Made by a program: the position numbers and the translations under genes. Positions 7,389-14,836 of a stretch of 17,916 bases of DNA are shown one piece after another. Origin of the DNA: JAPKZH01 sp964537875 (GTDB taxonomy: Bacteria; Acidobacteriota; Aminicenantia; Aminicenantales; UBA4085); contig CAZIDN010000069.1 in the NCBI GenBank assembly GCA_964537875.1, positions 1 through 17,916 of the forward strand, read 5' to 3'. The notes under the pieces are model-generated. The model was not told the origin of the DNA. It was given only the letters and a program-made list of their open reading frames with translations, and searched no databases. Every line of letters begins with the position of its first letter. The first letter of the stretch is position 1.

Positions 7389-7577
7389 TCAAAGCCCTCT
7401 TCGACCGGTTCCGGGAGCCGCGGCGGTTAGGGGGGCATCGAGCCCAAAATTCCAGGTCCTGATTACGGCCCTCATAAGCGCGTTGTCCGGGTCGGGATGA
7501 GTCTTGAGAAGTTTTTCTTGACGGCGGCCGCGGAGTTCTTTTAAGAACCGAGGGACGTTCGCTGGGCCGATTCCCGT
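7389..7577 (-). pseudogene. Possible minus-strand coding remnant without start codon
   Basis: In one minus-strand frame the bases from 7577 to a TGA at 7391-7389 read as 62 residues of protein-like composition, including RFLKELRGRRQEKLLK, HPDPDNALMRAVIRTWNFG and a short Ala/Gly-rich end. The frame is open upstream to about 7658 but has no ATG, GTG or TTG before the core, and its upstream part crosses the mfd promoter. Its stop abuts the stop of the ATPase gene on the other strand (tga then tca). It could be the tail of a lost gene or chance; I recognise no family. Confidence 0.25.
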
Positions 7578-7607
7578 TGGACGAGGTGAGCGGGCAAATC
7601 GTATAAT
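7577..7607 (+). promoter_or_regulatory. Probable promoter of mfd
   Basis: A perfect TATAAT at 7602-7607 is preceded by TTGGAC at 7577-7582, a 19-bp spacer that is longer than ideal. Transcription would start near 7614, about 44 nt before the preferred mfd start at 7658. Confidence 0.45.
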
Positions 7608-7642
7608 GAAATGGGGACGGGTTCCGGATGAGGCCTGTCGCC

Positions 7643-7648
7643 AAGGAA
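7643..7648 (+). promoter_or_regulatory. Ribosome binding site that decides the mfd start
   Basis: AAGGAA lies 9 bp before the ATG at 7658. The alternative in-frame ATG at 7628 has no purine-rich site, so the shorter product is preferred. Confidence 0.5.
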
Positions 7649-7657
7649 TTTTTCTTC

Positions 7658-10600
7658 ATGAGCCTCAATTTTCTGGACGATGTCGCCGAATTCAAGGAGC
7701 TTGTCCGCTCCCTTCAATCGGGCGAGACGAGCCTGAGGATTTCGGGCCTCATCGAAGCGGCGAAGCCGTTTTTCTTCTCTTTCCTGGCTCAAAAGCTGCA
7801 GAAAAGAATCGTTTTTATCCAGCCGGCGAGCGCCTCGCTTTTCCGGCTTGAAGAACAGTGCCGCTTCTTCTCTTCCCAATGGACCCCTTCGAAACATGTC
7901 AAAGCGCTTCCGGCCTTGAAGGAAAATCCTTATCAGGAAGCCTCCCCGCCGCTCGAGGCAGTCTCATCGCGCCTTCTGTTTTTTTACGACCTTCTCTATC
8001 GACAGCCCTCTCTCATCCTCACCAACCTGTTCGGGCTGTTGAAGCCGTTTCCCTCACCCGAAGAAATGCCGAATCTTTTTATGAAGCTGAACAGAGGGGA
8101 GTTTTTCGACAGGGATAAGCTGATCCGGACGCTCGAGGAGTACGGCTATAGCCGCGAAGACCTCATTTCCTTCAGAGGAGAATACGCCTGGCGCGGAGGC
8201 ATCGTCGATGTCTTTACGCCCTGGCAGACGGTTCCTTACAGAATTGAGTTCAGCGGAGACGAGATCGTCTCGCTCAGGGAATTCGATCCTTCGATCCAGC
8301 GGTCCCTGCGAAAACTGGACCGAGTGCTGGTCCCATCGCTTCTTGAATCGCCGGGCCAAGACGATAGCGGCGTGCCCTTCACCGCCTACCTCGAAGATTC
8401 GGTTTTTATCGTCGATCATGTGGAGGAAGTCCAGAAGGAATGGGAAGAGGCCATGCGCGAGCTGAGCGCCGAGGCCGAGGCTCTCCGGACGAGCGGCAAG
8501 AATGTTCAACCCCCAGAAAAGATTTTTCCTCCCCATCTCTGGGAAACCATCCAAAAAGAAGCGATCCTCAGCGAGGATTTCGAGCTCCGCAAAGTCAAAA
8601 AAATTTTTCACTTCCCCTTTCAATCAATCCCCCGGTTCGACAACAGGATCCCCTTTTTCCTCGATTATGCCCGGAGGCTCCAGAGAGAACGGGAACGCTG
8701 CACCATATTCCTGTCCAGCAAAACCATCCGCAAGAAAATTTCGAGCCTTCTCGCCCAGAACGAAATCCCGGCCATGGAATCGGACTCGCCGTTCATGCTT
8801 CCCAAGAGCGGCGAGCTCGTCCTCCTTCTCGGCGAACTGGCCCAGGGATTCAGCTTCCCACGGGAAAAAATCTCGTTCTTCTCAGAGACGGATATCATCA
8901 CCGAGGAACGGGTCATCGTCAGCCGCCCCTCGGTCCGTCCCTCCCTCACTCAATTCCAGGACCTCAAGACGGGCGATTTCATCGTCCATGCGGATTACGG
9001 CATCGGCGTTTTTCAGGGGCTTCTCCGGATGGACGTGGAGGACAAAACGAGGGAATTCATCGAGCTCCACTACCGCGATGAGGACAAACTCTATGTCCCC
9101 GTCGAGGATCTGAACCTCGTCCAGAAATACGCCCAGGTCGGAGCGGCGCTCCCGCCGCTGGACAAGCTGGGGACCAATTCCTGGCAGAAAACCAAGGAGC
9201 GGACCAAAAAGGCCGTCGAGAAATTGGCCAAGGAGCTTCTCGAGCTGTATGCCCGCCGAAAGGCTCTGAAAGGATTCAGTTTCAGCCCCGAGGGCAACTG
9301 GCAGGCCGATTTCGAAAAAACGTTCGAATATGAGGAAACCGATGACCAGCTGCGGTCGATCCGCGAGATCAAAAACGACATGGAAGCCGAGGCGCCCATG
9401 GACAGGCTGCTCTGCGGCGACGTTGGGTACGGAAAGACCGAGGTGGCGATGAGGGCAGCCTTCAAGGCCGTCATGGACGGAAAACAGGTTGCCGTGCTCT
9501 GCCCGACCACGGTCCTGGCCAGCCAGCATTTGAAGACGTTTCTCAGCCGGATGATTCTCTTTCCGGCCCGGGTGGAGGCGCTGACGCGGCTTCAATCGAA
9601 GACCGAGCAAAAGAAAATCGTCGACGACCTAAAAAAGGGCCGAGTCGACATGATCATCGGCACTCACCGGCTGCTTTCCAAGGACGTCGAGTTCCGGGAC
9701 TTGGGGCTGTTGATCATCGATGAGGAGCAGCGTTTCGGCGTCAAGCACAAGGAGCGGATCCAGCAGATGAAGGCCAATATCGATGTTCTCACCCTCACGG
9801 CGACCCCCATCCCGCGGACGCTGAACTTGTCGCTGACCGGCCTGCGCGACATCAGCCTGATCGAAACGCCCCCCAAGGACCGGCTGGCCGTGCACACCGT
9901 CGTGACCACGTTCAGCCCCAAGCTCATCGCCTCGGCGATCAAGCAGGAACTCGCCCGCGGCGGCCAGGTCTACTACATCTTCAACAAGATAGAGGACATG
10001 GAGCACATGGCCTCGCTCATTGAAAAATGGGTGCCGGAAGCGAAGGTCGTGACCATCCACGGCCAGATGCGGGCGGCCGCCTTGGAAAAACGGATGATCG
10101 ATTTCATCAGTCAGAAGCACAACGTCTTGGTTTCGACGACGATCATCGAGAACGGAATCGACATTCCTTTAGTTAATACCTTGATCGTCCACAGGGCGGA
10201 CCATTTCGGGCTGGCCCAGCTCTACCAGCTGCGGGGCAGGGTCGGCCGCTCCTCGCGCCAGGCTTTCGCCTACTTTCTCGTCCCGCCGTTCAATGAGTTG
10301 ACGCCCTTGGCCAGACGGCGTCTGGAAGCCCTCAAGGAATTTAGTGAATTGGGATCCGGGTTCCGGCTGGCGGTGAAAGATCTCGAGATCCGGGGGGCGG
10401 GGAATCTCTTCGGCGAGAAACAGCACGGAACCATGGAGGCCGTCGGTTTGGATTACTTCATCCATCTTCTGGAACAGGCTATCCGCGAGCTTAAGGGCGA
10501 GAAAGTCGAGGAGGTCAAAAGCGAGATCAACCTGAAGGTGGATATCCAGATTCCTGAGGACTATCTGCCTCAGATCAACCTCAGGCTCAACCTTTACAAG

Positions 10601-10960
10601 CGCGTGTCGTCCGTAGAAAGCCTGGACGAGGTCAGGGCCATCCAGGACGAAATCGCGGACCGCTTCGGACCGCTGCCGGCGAGCGTCTCGAGCCTTCTCG
10701 ACTACGGGAGGATCAAGTTCCTGGCCCAGAAATTGATGATTAAGGCCATCGACCGAGTCGATCATAGAATCATTTTTAAATTCTTGCCATCCACAGACGT
10801 TCAGATAGCTCGAATGACAAAGCTCCTGAACCGGTATCGGGGAACCCTGACGCCCCAGGGCGTCATGAGCCTGGAGGTTCGTCCGGGAGGCGAGGGCGAG
10901 CTTCTCCGTGAAACGATCGCCGTCTTGATGGAGTTATACGGATGTAATATAATAGATTGA
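7658..10960 (+). CDS. mfd: Transcription-repair coupling factor Mfd
   Basis: Mfd is the DNA translocase that removes RNA polymerase stalled at lesions and recruits UvrA. From the chosen start it has 1100 residues, close to the usual 1100-1180. The UvrB-like N-terminal module occupies about 1-340. The CarD-like RNA-polymerase interaction domain lies near 430-505 (HADYGIGVF, then YVPVEDLNLVQKY). The helicase core has GDVGYGKTE with Lys593, the DEEQ box (688-691), TATPIPRTL (from 714) and QLRGRVGRSSR (from 857). The TRCF C-terminal domain follows at about 960-1070. I prefer the ATG at 7658 because AAGGAA lies 9 bp upstream; an in-frame ATG at 7628 adds ten residues but has no ribosome site. The gene for the next foldase begins about where mfd ends. 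Confidence 0.97.
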   Translation: MSLNFLDDVAEFKELVRSLQSGETSLRISGLIEAAKPFFFSFLAQKLQKRIVFIQPASASLFRLEEQCRFFSSQWTPSKHVKALPALKENPYQEASPPLEAVSSRLLFFYDLLYRQPSLILTNLFGLLKPFPSPEEMPNLFMKLNRGEFFDRDKLIRTLEEYGYSREDLISFRGEYAWRGGIVDVFTPWQTVPYRIEFSGDEIVSLREFDPSIQRSLRKLDRVLVPSLLESPGQDDSGVPFTAYLEDSVFIVDHVEEVQKEWEEAMRELSAEAEALRTSGKNVQPPEKIFPPHLWETIQKEAILSEDFELRKVKKIFHFPFQSIPRFDNRIPFFLDYARRLQRERERCTIFLSSKTIRKKISSLLAQNEIPAMESDSPFMLPKSGELVLLLGELAQGFSFPREKISFFSETDIITEERVIVSRPSVRPSLTQFQDLKTGDFIVHADYGIGVFQGLLRMDVEDKTREFIELHYRDEDKLYVPVEDLNLVQKYAQVGAALPPLDKLGTNSWQKTKERTKKAVEKLAKELLELYARRKALKGFSFSPEGNWQADFEKTFEYEETDDQLRSIREIKNDMEAEAPMDRLLCGDVGYGKTEVAMRAAFKAVMDGKQVAVLCPTTVLASQHLKTFLSRMILFPARVEALTRLQSKTEQKKIVDDLKKGRVDMIIGTHRLLSKDVEFRDLGLLIIDEEQRFGVKHKERIQQMKANIDVLTLTATPIPRTLNLSLTGLRDISLIETPPKDRLAVHTVVTTFSPKLIASAIKQELARGGQVYYIFNKIEDMEHMASLIEKWVPEAKVVTIHGQMRAAALEKRMIDFISQKHNVLVSTTIIENGIDIPLVNTLIVHRADHFGLAQLYQLRGRVGRSSRQAFAYFLVPPFNELTPLARRRLEALKEFSELGSGFRLAVKDLEIRGAGNLFGEKQHGTMEAVGLDYFIHLLEQAIRELKGEKVEEVKSEINLKVDIQIPEDYLPQINLRLNLYKRVSSVESLDEVRAIQDEIADRFGPLPASVSSLLDYGRIKFLAQKLMIKAIDRVDHRIIFKFLPSTDVQIARMTKLLNRYRGTLTPQGVMSLEVRPGGEGELLRETIAVLMELYGCNIID
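10925..10953 (+). promoter_or_regulatory. Promoter inside the 3' end of mfd for the foldase genes
   Basis: TTGATG at 10925-10930 and a perfect TATAAT at 10948-10953 are separated by 17 bp. Both boxes lie within the last twelve codons of mfd. Transcription should start near 10960, about 12 nt before the ATG at 10972, so the two foldase genes can be expressed independently of mfd. Confidence 0.6.
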
Positions 10961-10971
10961 ATTTAAAAAAG

Positions 10972-11958
10972 ATGAGATACTCTACAGAACGGCGGGCCTG
11001 GCTGGTTCCGCTCATGATTGCCGCATCCCTTTTGTGTTTCGTCGATTGCCGCCGGCAGAGTCCGGCCGGGGAGACGGAGGCCTTCCGGCTGGATGATCCT
11101 GAAAAACAAAAAGAGATCGTCCTTGAGGTGGAAGGAACGGCCTACACCAATGCCGATTTCATTAAGTATTTGCAGGATAGTGTCGGGGACAGCCTGAAGT
11201 CCTTGACCGAGGCCGCCCTCAGCCGTATGTTTGATGAGTTCGTCGATGATAAGATCCTCCTGAAGCGGGCCCAAAATGAAGGGGTCAGCCTGACTGAGGA
11301 TGAAAAGGCCGCCTACCTGGCCAAGCTCAAAAGCGCCCTCCGGACGGAGACCGGAGAGGAGCTGCCGCTCGAATCGGACCCGGCAGGGCTCTATGACAGG
11401 CTCCTTGTCCAGAAATTCCTCTCTCTCTTAGTCAAGGACATTGCCGCCGATGATCAAGAGGTCGCCGATTATTACGAGCAGCATAAGAGTGAATTCCTGC
11501 AGCCGGAGCGGGTCCAGGTCAGCCAAATCCTGCTGGCCTCCGAGGGGCAGGCGAGCGGAGTGATGGACAAGTTGAAGAACGCCTCTGAAGAGGAATTCAG
11601 GAAGATCGCCCAGGCCGAGTCGGCGGGGCCCGAGGCCTCCAAAGGCGGCGTGATGGGCGTTTTCAAGGTCGGCCAATTGCCGTCGGAGCTTGAAAAAGTC
11701 GTCTTCAGCCTGAAAAAAGGAGAGATCAGCCGGGTCGTCGAGTCCACCTATGGCTATCACATCTTCCGCCTGGACAAGAAATTCGAGCCGCGCCTATTGA
11801 CGGCCGAGGAAGCTAGTCTTTCCATCCGAACAAAACTCCTGGAGCGAAAATCCGAACAGGCGGTATCTGCCCACTTGGCGACCCTCCGAAAGACGATGGA
11901 CTGGAAGTCCACGACCGAAAATTTAACGTTTCCTTACCAGAGGATCGAAAATGAATAA
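10972..11958 (+). CDS. Exported parvulin-type peptidyl-prolyl isomerase (PpiC/PrsA-like)
   Basis: This protein should help fold exported proteins in the periplasm. The 328 residues start with a basic N-terminus (RYSTERR) and a hydrophobic segment ending in LLCFVDC; Cys26 could be lipidated, though Asp at -1 is unusual for a lipobox. A SurA/PrsA-like N-terminal helical part spans about 45-155, with EVADYYEQH near its end. The single parvulin domain covers about 168-265, with VQVSQILLAS, an EFRKIAQAES stretch, GGVMGVF and YGYHIF, in the usual parvulin order. I chose the ATG at 10972; a TTG at 10957 overlaps the mfd stop but would lie at the predicted transcription start. The gene overlaps the next foldase gene by 8 bp, so the pair is an operon. 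Confidence 0.88.
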   Translation: MRYSTERRAWLVPLMIAASLLCFVDCRRQSPAGETEAFRLDDPEKQKEIVLEVEGTAYTNADFIKYLQDSVGDSLKSLTEAALSRMFDEFVDDKILLKRAQNEGVSLTEDEKAAYLAKLKSALRTETGEELPLESDPAGLYDRLLVQKFLSLLVKDIAADDQEVADYYEQHKSEFLQPERVQVSQILLASEGQASGVMDKLKNASEEEFRKIAQAESAGPEASKGGVMGVFKVGQLPSELEKVVFSLKKGEISRVVESTYGYHIFRLDKKFEPRLLTAEEASLSIRTKLLERKSEQAVSAHLATLRKTMDWKSTTENLTFPYQRIENE

Positions 11959-12925
11959 AGCCAAAAAGATGTTCAGCCTGATCCTGTTCGGCCTGTGCGG
12001 GATCGTCCTCGTCGGCCAGGAAGTCGTGGAGGAGATCGTGGCGATCGTCAATGACGATGTCATTACGCTCTCTAAATACAAGCAGGAATATGAAATCCGG
12101 GTCCAAGGTGCCCGCTCCCAGCTCAAGGGGGAGGATCTCGAGAAATTTTTGGAGCAACTGAAAACGGGCTTGATGGATGCCCTGATCACGGACCTGCTCG
12201 TCCTGCAGCTGGCCAAGGAAAAAAACCTGAACGTGGCCGACGAAGTTAAAAGGTATATTGAGAACCTCAAGAAAGAAAACAACATCGAGTCGGATAATGA
12301 CCTCAAGCGGGCCCTGGCCAGCCAGGGCATGGACTATGCCCAATTCCTGAAACAGGCGGAAGAGGGCATCCTCAAGCAGGCCGTCGTGAGCATGGAAGTC
12401 GACCGGTCCATCGTCCTGGATGATTCGGAAGTCGTCAACTATTTCAAGCTCCATCCGCAGGATTTCGTCGATCCCGAGGAATATAAGATCAGCGCCATCT
12501 ATCTTTCCCCGGAGGGCAAGAGCGCCGATGAGCTCGAGCAGAAGAAGACCGAGATCGGCGGAAAGGTCCGGGCTGGGGAAGATTTCCTTGCCCTTTCCCA
12601 GTCGTATTCAGACGGCCCCATCAAGGAATCCAAGGGAGAGCTCGGGACATTCAAGAAAGGGGAGCTTGATAAAACCTTGGAGCAGGCCGTGAGCCAGCTC
12701 AAGCAGGGAGAGGTCTCGGCCTGGGTCGAAACGAAGAACGGCTGGTACTTGCTGAAGCTCACCGAAAAAAAGGAAAGCCGGAAAAAAACGTTCGAGGAAG
12801 CCAAGCAGGCCATCGAACAGAGAATCTATGCGGAAAAACGGGCGGTCAAGACAGACGAATTCTTGAACGGCCTGAAAAAGAGGAGCTTCATCAAGATCCT
12901 CAAGCCCAACCCGCTGGGTGTCTAA
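11951..12925 (+). CDS. SurA-like periplasmic chaperone/peptidyl-prolyl isomerase
   Basis: This is a second exported foldase, 324 residues long. The signal peptide runs from NKAKK through a leucine-rich core to about VLVGQ (residue 23). Directly after it comes EIVAIVNDDVITLSKY, the hallmark start of the SurA N-terminal domain. Helical chaperone segments follow to about 165, and one parvulin domain spans about 170-270 (YKISAIYLS, ALSQSYSDGP, GELGTFKKGEL, then WYLLKL). E. coli SurA has two parvulin domains and about 430 residues; only one is present here. SurA escorts outer-membrane barrel proteins to the BAM complex, so the gene supports a diderm cell. Its ATG overlaps the end of the preceding parvulin gene by 8 bp, with AGAGGAT upstream. 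Confidence 0.9.
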   Translation: MNKAKKMFSLILFGLCGIVLVGQEVVEEIVAIVNDDVITLSKYKQEYEIRVQGARSQLKGEDLEKFLEQLKTGLMDALITDLLVLQLAKEKNLNVADEVKRYIENLKKENNIESDNDLKRALASQGMDYAQFLKQAEEGILKQAVVSMEVDRSIVLDDSEVVNYFKLHPQDFVDPEEYKISAIYLSPEGKSADELEQKKTEIGGKVRAGEDFLALSQSYSDGPIKESKGELGTFKKGELDKTLEQAVSQLKQGEVSAWVETKNGWYLLKLTEKKESRKKTFEEAKQAIEQRIYAEKRAVKTDEFLNGLKKRSFIKILKPNPLGV

Positions 12926-12984
12926 CGCTGGCGATCTCGCACGGCTCGTGCTTAAACGGCGGCCGGTGCTGGCGAATCTAAAAA

Positions 12985-12991
12985 GAAGAGG
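12985..12991 (+). promoter_or_regulatory. Ribosome binding site that decides the start at 12998
   Basis: GAAGAGG ends immediately before an ATG at 12992 but lies 6 bp before a second in-frame ATG at 12998. The spacing favours the second ATG, which opens with Met-Lys-Lys as a typical signal peptide. Confidence 0.55.
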
Positions 12992-12997
12992 ATGATC

Positions 12998-14035
12998 ATG
13001 AAAAAAGCGACATGGATTTTTGCCCTTTTTGCCCTCGCAATCCTGGCCAGCTTACCGGCCCCCGCCCAGGGGCCGCAGCCTGTCCGTAAACTGGTTTATT
13101 CCCTCGAAGCGGGCGAGGAGATTTTGCAGCCCGAAAGCGCCATCTCCATGTCCGCCACCAAGGAAAGCGTGACGCTGGTCCTGGCCAAGGGAAAAGGGGA
13201 TAAAGGCCCGTTCTTCGTCGTCCAGAACGGGAAAAGGAAGGGCCCGTTCACGAAGCTGAAAGACGCGATGGCGGCGGCCTACGCCGAGCAGGACGAGGCG
13301 GCCGGCATCTTCCGTGACTGCGCTGAGTATACCCCGGATCAGGGGCAAACTCCGCCGGATGCGATCCCCTTGGCCGGAGCTGACGACAGCGGCGGTCAAA
13401 CCGTCATTTTCATGGGGAAAACATATGGCCCGTATCTCTCCGTGCTTGAGGTGAAGGGCACGCCCGACGGATCACGCGCTTATTTCACGGTGAACGACAA
13501 AGACCGGCTGTGGCTCGTCTGCTCCGACGGGCGAAAGATTCAAATCGCCGGTTCTCCCGAAACCTTTAAGCTCAGCCCGGACGGCAAGAACGCTATGGTC
13601 GCTTGCGCAGGCTCGCTCTCACCGGCCGAAGCGGAAAAAATGGCCGCCGCGCAGCCCGAAAAGCTGAACGCCGAATTGAATAAGAAGTACGTATACACGA
13701 TCGACGGTAAGAAATTCGGGCCCTTCGGCGAGGACTTCAAAGAATTCTGGTTCCCCGTCGGCAACAACAGCTTCTTTTTCCTCGTCGGCGATCAGCTTTA
13801 CATGAACGGGTCGGCCACCATCAAGCTCGAACCGTTCAGTCCCTGCGACTTCTATCCCAGCGCCGACGGCAAGAAGTACGCTCTTTTCACGTACGAGAAC
13901 CTCGTCTTCAGCGATGGCAAGAAATATCCTTTTCCCTTGAGCATCGTGACGTTCCAGGAGAACGGGCAGACCATGATCAAGTGGGTCGCCCTGGAGAATA
14001 AAAAGGACATCGTTGTCTATCAGAGAGCGATTTAG
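12998..14035 (+). CDS. Secreted protein with GKxxGP[FY] repeats, function unknown
   Basis: I recognise no named family. The 345 residues begin with a clear signal peptide (KKATW, hydrophobic core, then PAPAQ, cleavage near 24). Three copies of a G-K-x-x-G-P-F/Y motif occur: GKRKGPF (78-84), GKTYGPY (140-146) and GKKFGPF (227-233). Each follows a beta-strand-like hydrophobic run (FFVVQN, TVIFM, YVYTID). Between them lie turns such as TPDGSRAYF, LSPDGKNAM and SADGKKYALF, as in TolB/WD40-like propellers, so a repeated beta fold is likely. The only cysteines are around 107, 165, 193 and 283. It starts 72 bp after the SurA-like gene and precedes the transglycosylase-like gene by 70 bp, and may belong to the same transcript. 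The tail holds SDGKKYPFP, possibly a degenerate fourth repeat. Confidence 0.8.
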   Translation: MKKATWIFALFALAILASLPAPAQGPQPVRKLVYSLEAGEEILQPESAISMSATKESVTLVLAKGKGDKGPFFVVQNGKRKGPFTKLKDAMAAAYAEQDEAAGIFRDCAEYTPDQGQTPPDAIPLAGADDSGGQTVIFMGKTYGPYLSVLEVKGTPDGSRAYFTVNDKDRLWLVCSDGRKIQIAGSPETFKLSPDGKNAMVACAGSLSPAEAEKMAAAQPEKLNAELNKKYVYTIDGKKFGPFGEDFKEFWFPVGNNSFFFLVGDQLYMNGSATIKLEPFSPCDFYPSADGKKYALFTYENLVFSDGKKYPFPLSIVTFQENGQTMIKWVALENKKDIVVYQRAI

Positions 14036-14105
14036 CGCCCGGCCCACCCTGCCCCCAGGAGTCCGGCCCTTGGCTGCCCGATCAGCTTGCCGGGAGCGCC
14101 GCCCG

Positions 14106-14798
14106 GTGCGGCCGCTCGTCGGCGTCCTTCTCATCCTCATGCTTTTGTCCTCTTTGGCCGCGGAGGAAGATTACGCCGCCATCTTCGGCGCGAAATACAC
14201 CGAGGCCGAGAAGTTCCTGCGGCAGAACTCCTGGATCGCCGATTCCCTGGGCCTTTCCCCGTTGGAGACCCGGATCACCCTGGCCATCGTCTTTCCCGAA
14301 ATCATCCGGTTCAAGTCCTTGGAGGACAAAATCCAGGTGCGGGCGCTTAAGGTGCTGTATGTCCAATACGGCCGGAAATACGCGGACTTCTCGGTCGGCC
14401 ACTTCCAGATGAAGCCAACGTTCGCCGAACAGATCGAAAGGGACTACAACCGGCTCTTTTCAGCGGTTGAGAAGGCGGCCGCGGAGATCGCGTCTTTTGA
14501 TGCGGGCGATTCCTCCCGATTACGCAAGGAGCGGGTGACCCGGCTCGACGATCCTCACGGGCAGGCGCGATATCTCCGTCTATTCATGATGGTTATGGAC
14601 AAGCTTTACGGGAACCTCAAATTCGTCGATGACCTGGAGAAGCTCCGCTTCTATGCCACGGCGTACAACGCCGGGTACGCGAGTGGCGAGAAGGCGATCC
14701 GGAGAATGATGGGGATCCGGCGTTTTCACGTCCAGCCGCTCTTCGCCAAGACCCGCTACAATTATGCGGACGTTTCGGTGTTCTACTTTACCCGCTAG
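14106..14798 (+). CDS. Small secreted protein with lytic transglycosylase-like signatures
   Basis: Counting from the GTG at 14106, the protein has 230 residues with a signal peptide (RPLVGVLLI core, cleavage near SSLAA). Three segments match the order of an SLT/goose-lysozyme-type fold: a possible catalytic Glu65 in IVFPEIIRF, SVGHFQMKPTFAEQ (96-109) in place of the usual GLMQ-x-x-P-x-TA, and YATAYNAGY (173-181) in place of AYNAG. By family it would cleave peptidoglycan, but the similarity is remote. The GTG has GGGAG 9 bp upstream. A longer frame from a TTG at 14013 would overlap the previous gene and put 31 Arg/Pro-rich residues before the signal peptide, so I reject it. It is convergent with the propeller lipoprotein, whose stop is 38 bp away. 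Confidence 0.75.
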   Translation: MRPLVGVLLILMLLSSLAAEEDYAAIFGAKYTEAEKFLRQNSWIADSLGLSPLETRITLAIVFPEIIRFKSLEDKIQVRALKVLYVQYGRKYADFSVGHFQMKPTFAEQIERDYNRLFSAVEKAAAEIASFDAGDSSRLRKERVTRLDDPHGQARYLRLFMMVMDKLYGNLKFVDDLEKLRFYATAYNAGYASGEKAIRRMMGIRRFHVQPLFAKTRYNYADVSVFYFTR

Positions 14799-14836
14799 AC
14801 GGCTTTTGAGCCCAATCCATGAACTGAGGCCTTCGA

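Noticed and set aside
12939..12951. Hairpin GCACG-GCT-CGTGC after the SurA-like gene
   Set aside because: The stem is 5 bp and is followed by only two T residues, so it is too weak to call a terminator.
14013..14105. N-terminal extension of the transglycosylase-like protein from a TTG
   Set aside because: It overlaps the previous gene by 23 bp, has no ribosome site, and would bury the signal peptide behind 31 Arg/Pro-rich residues. The GTG at 14106 has GGGAG at a good distance.
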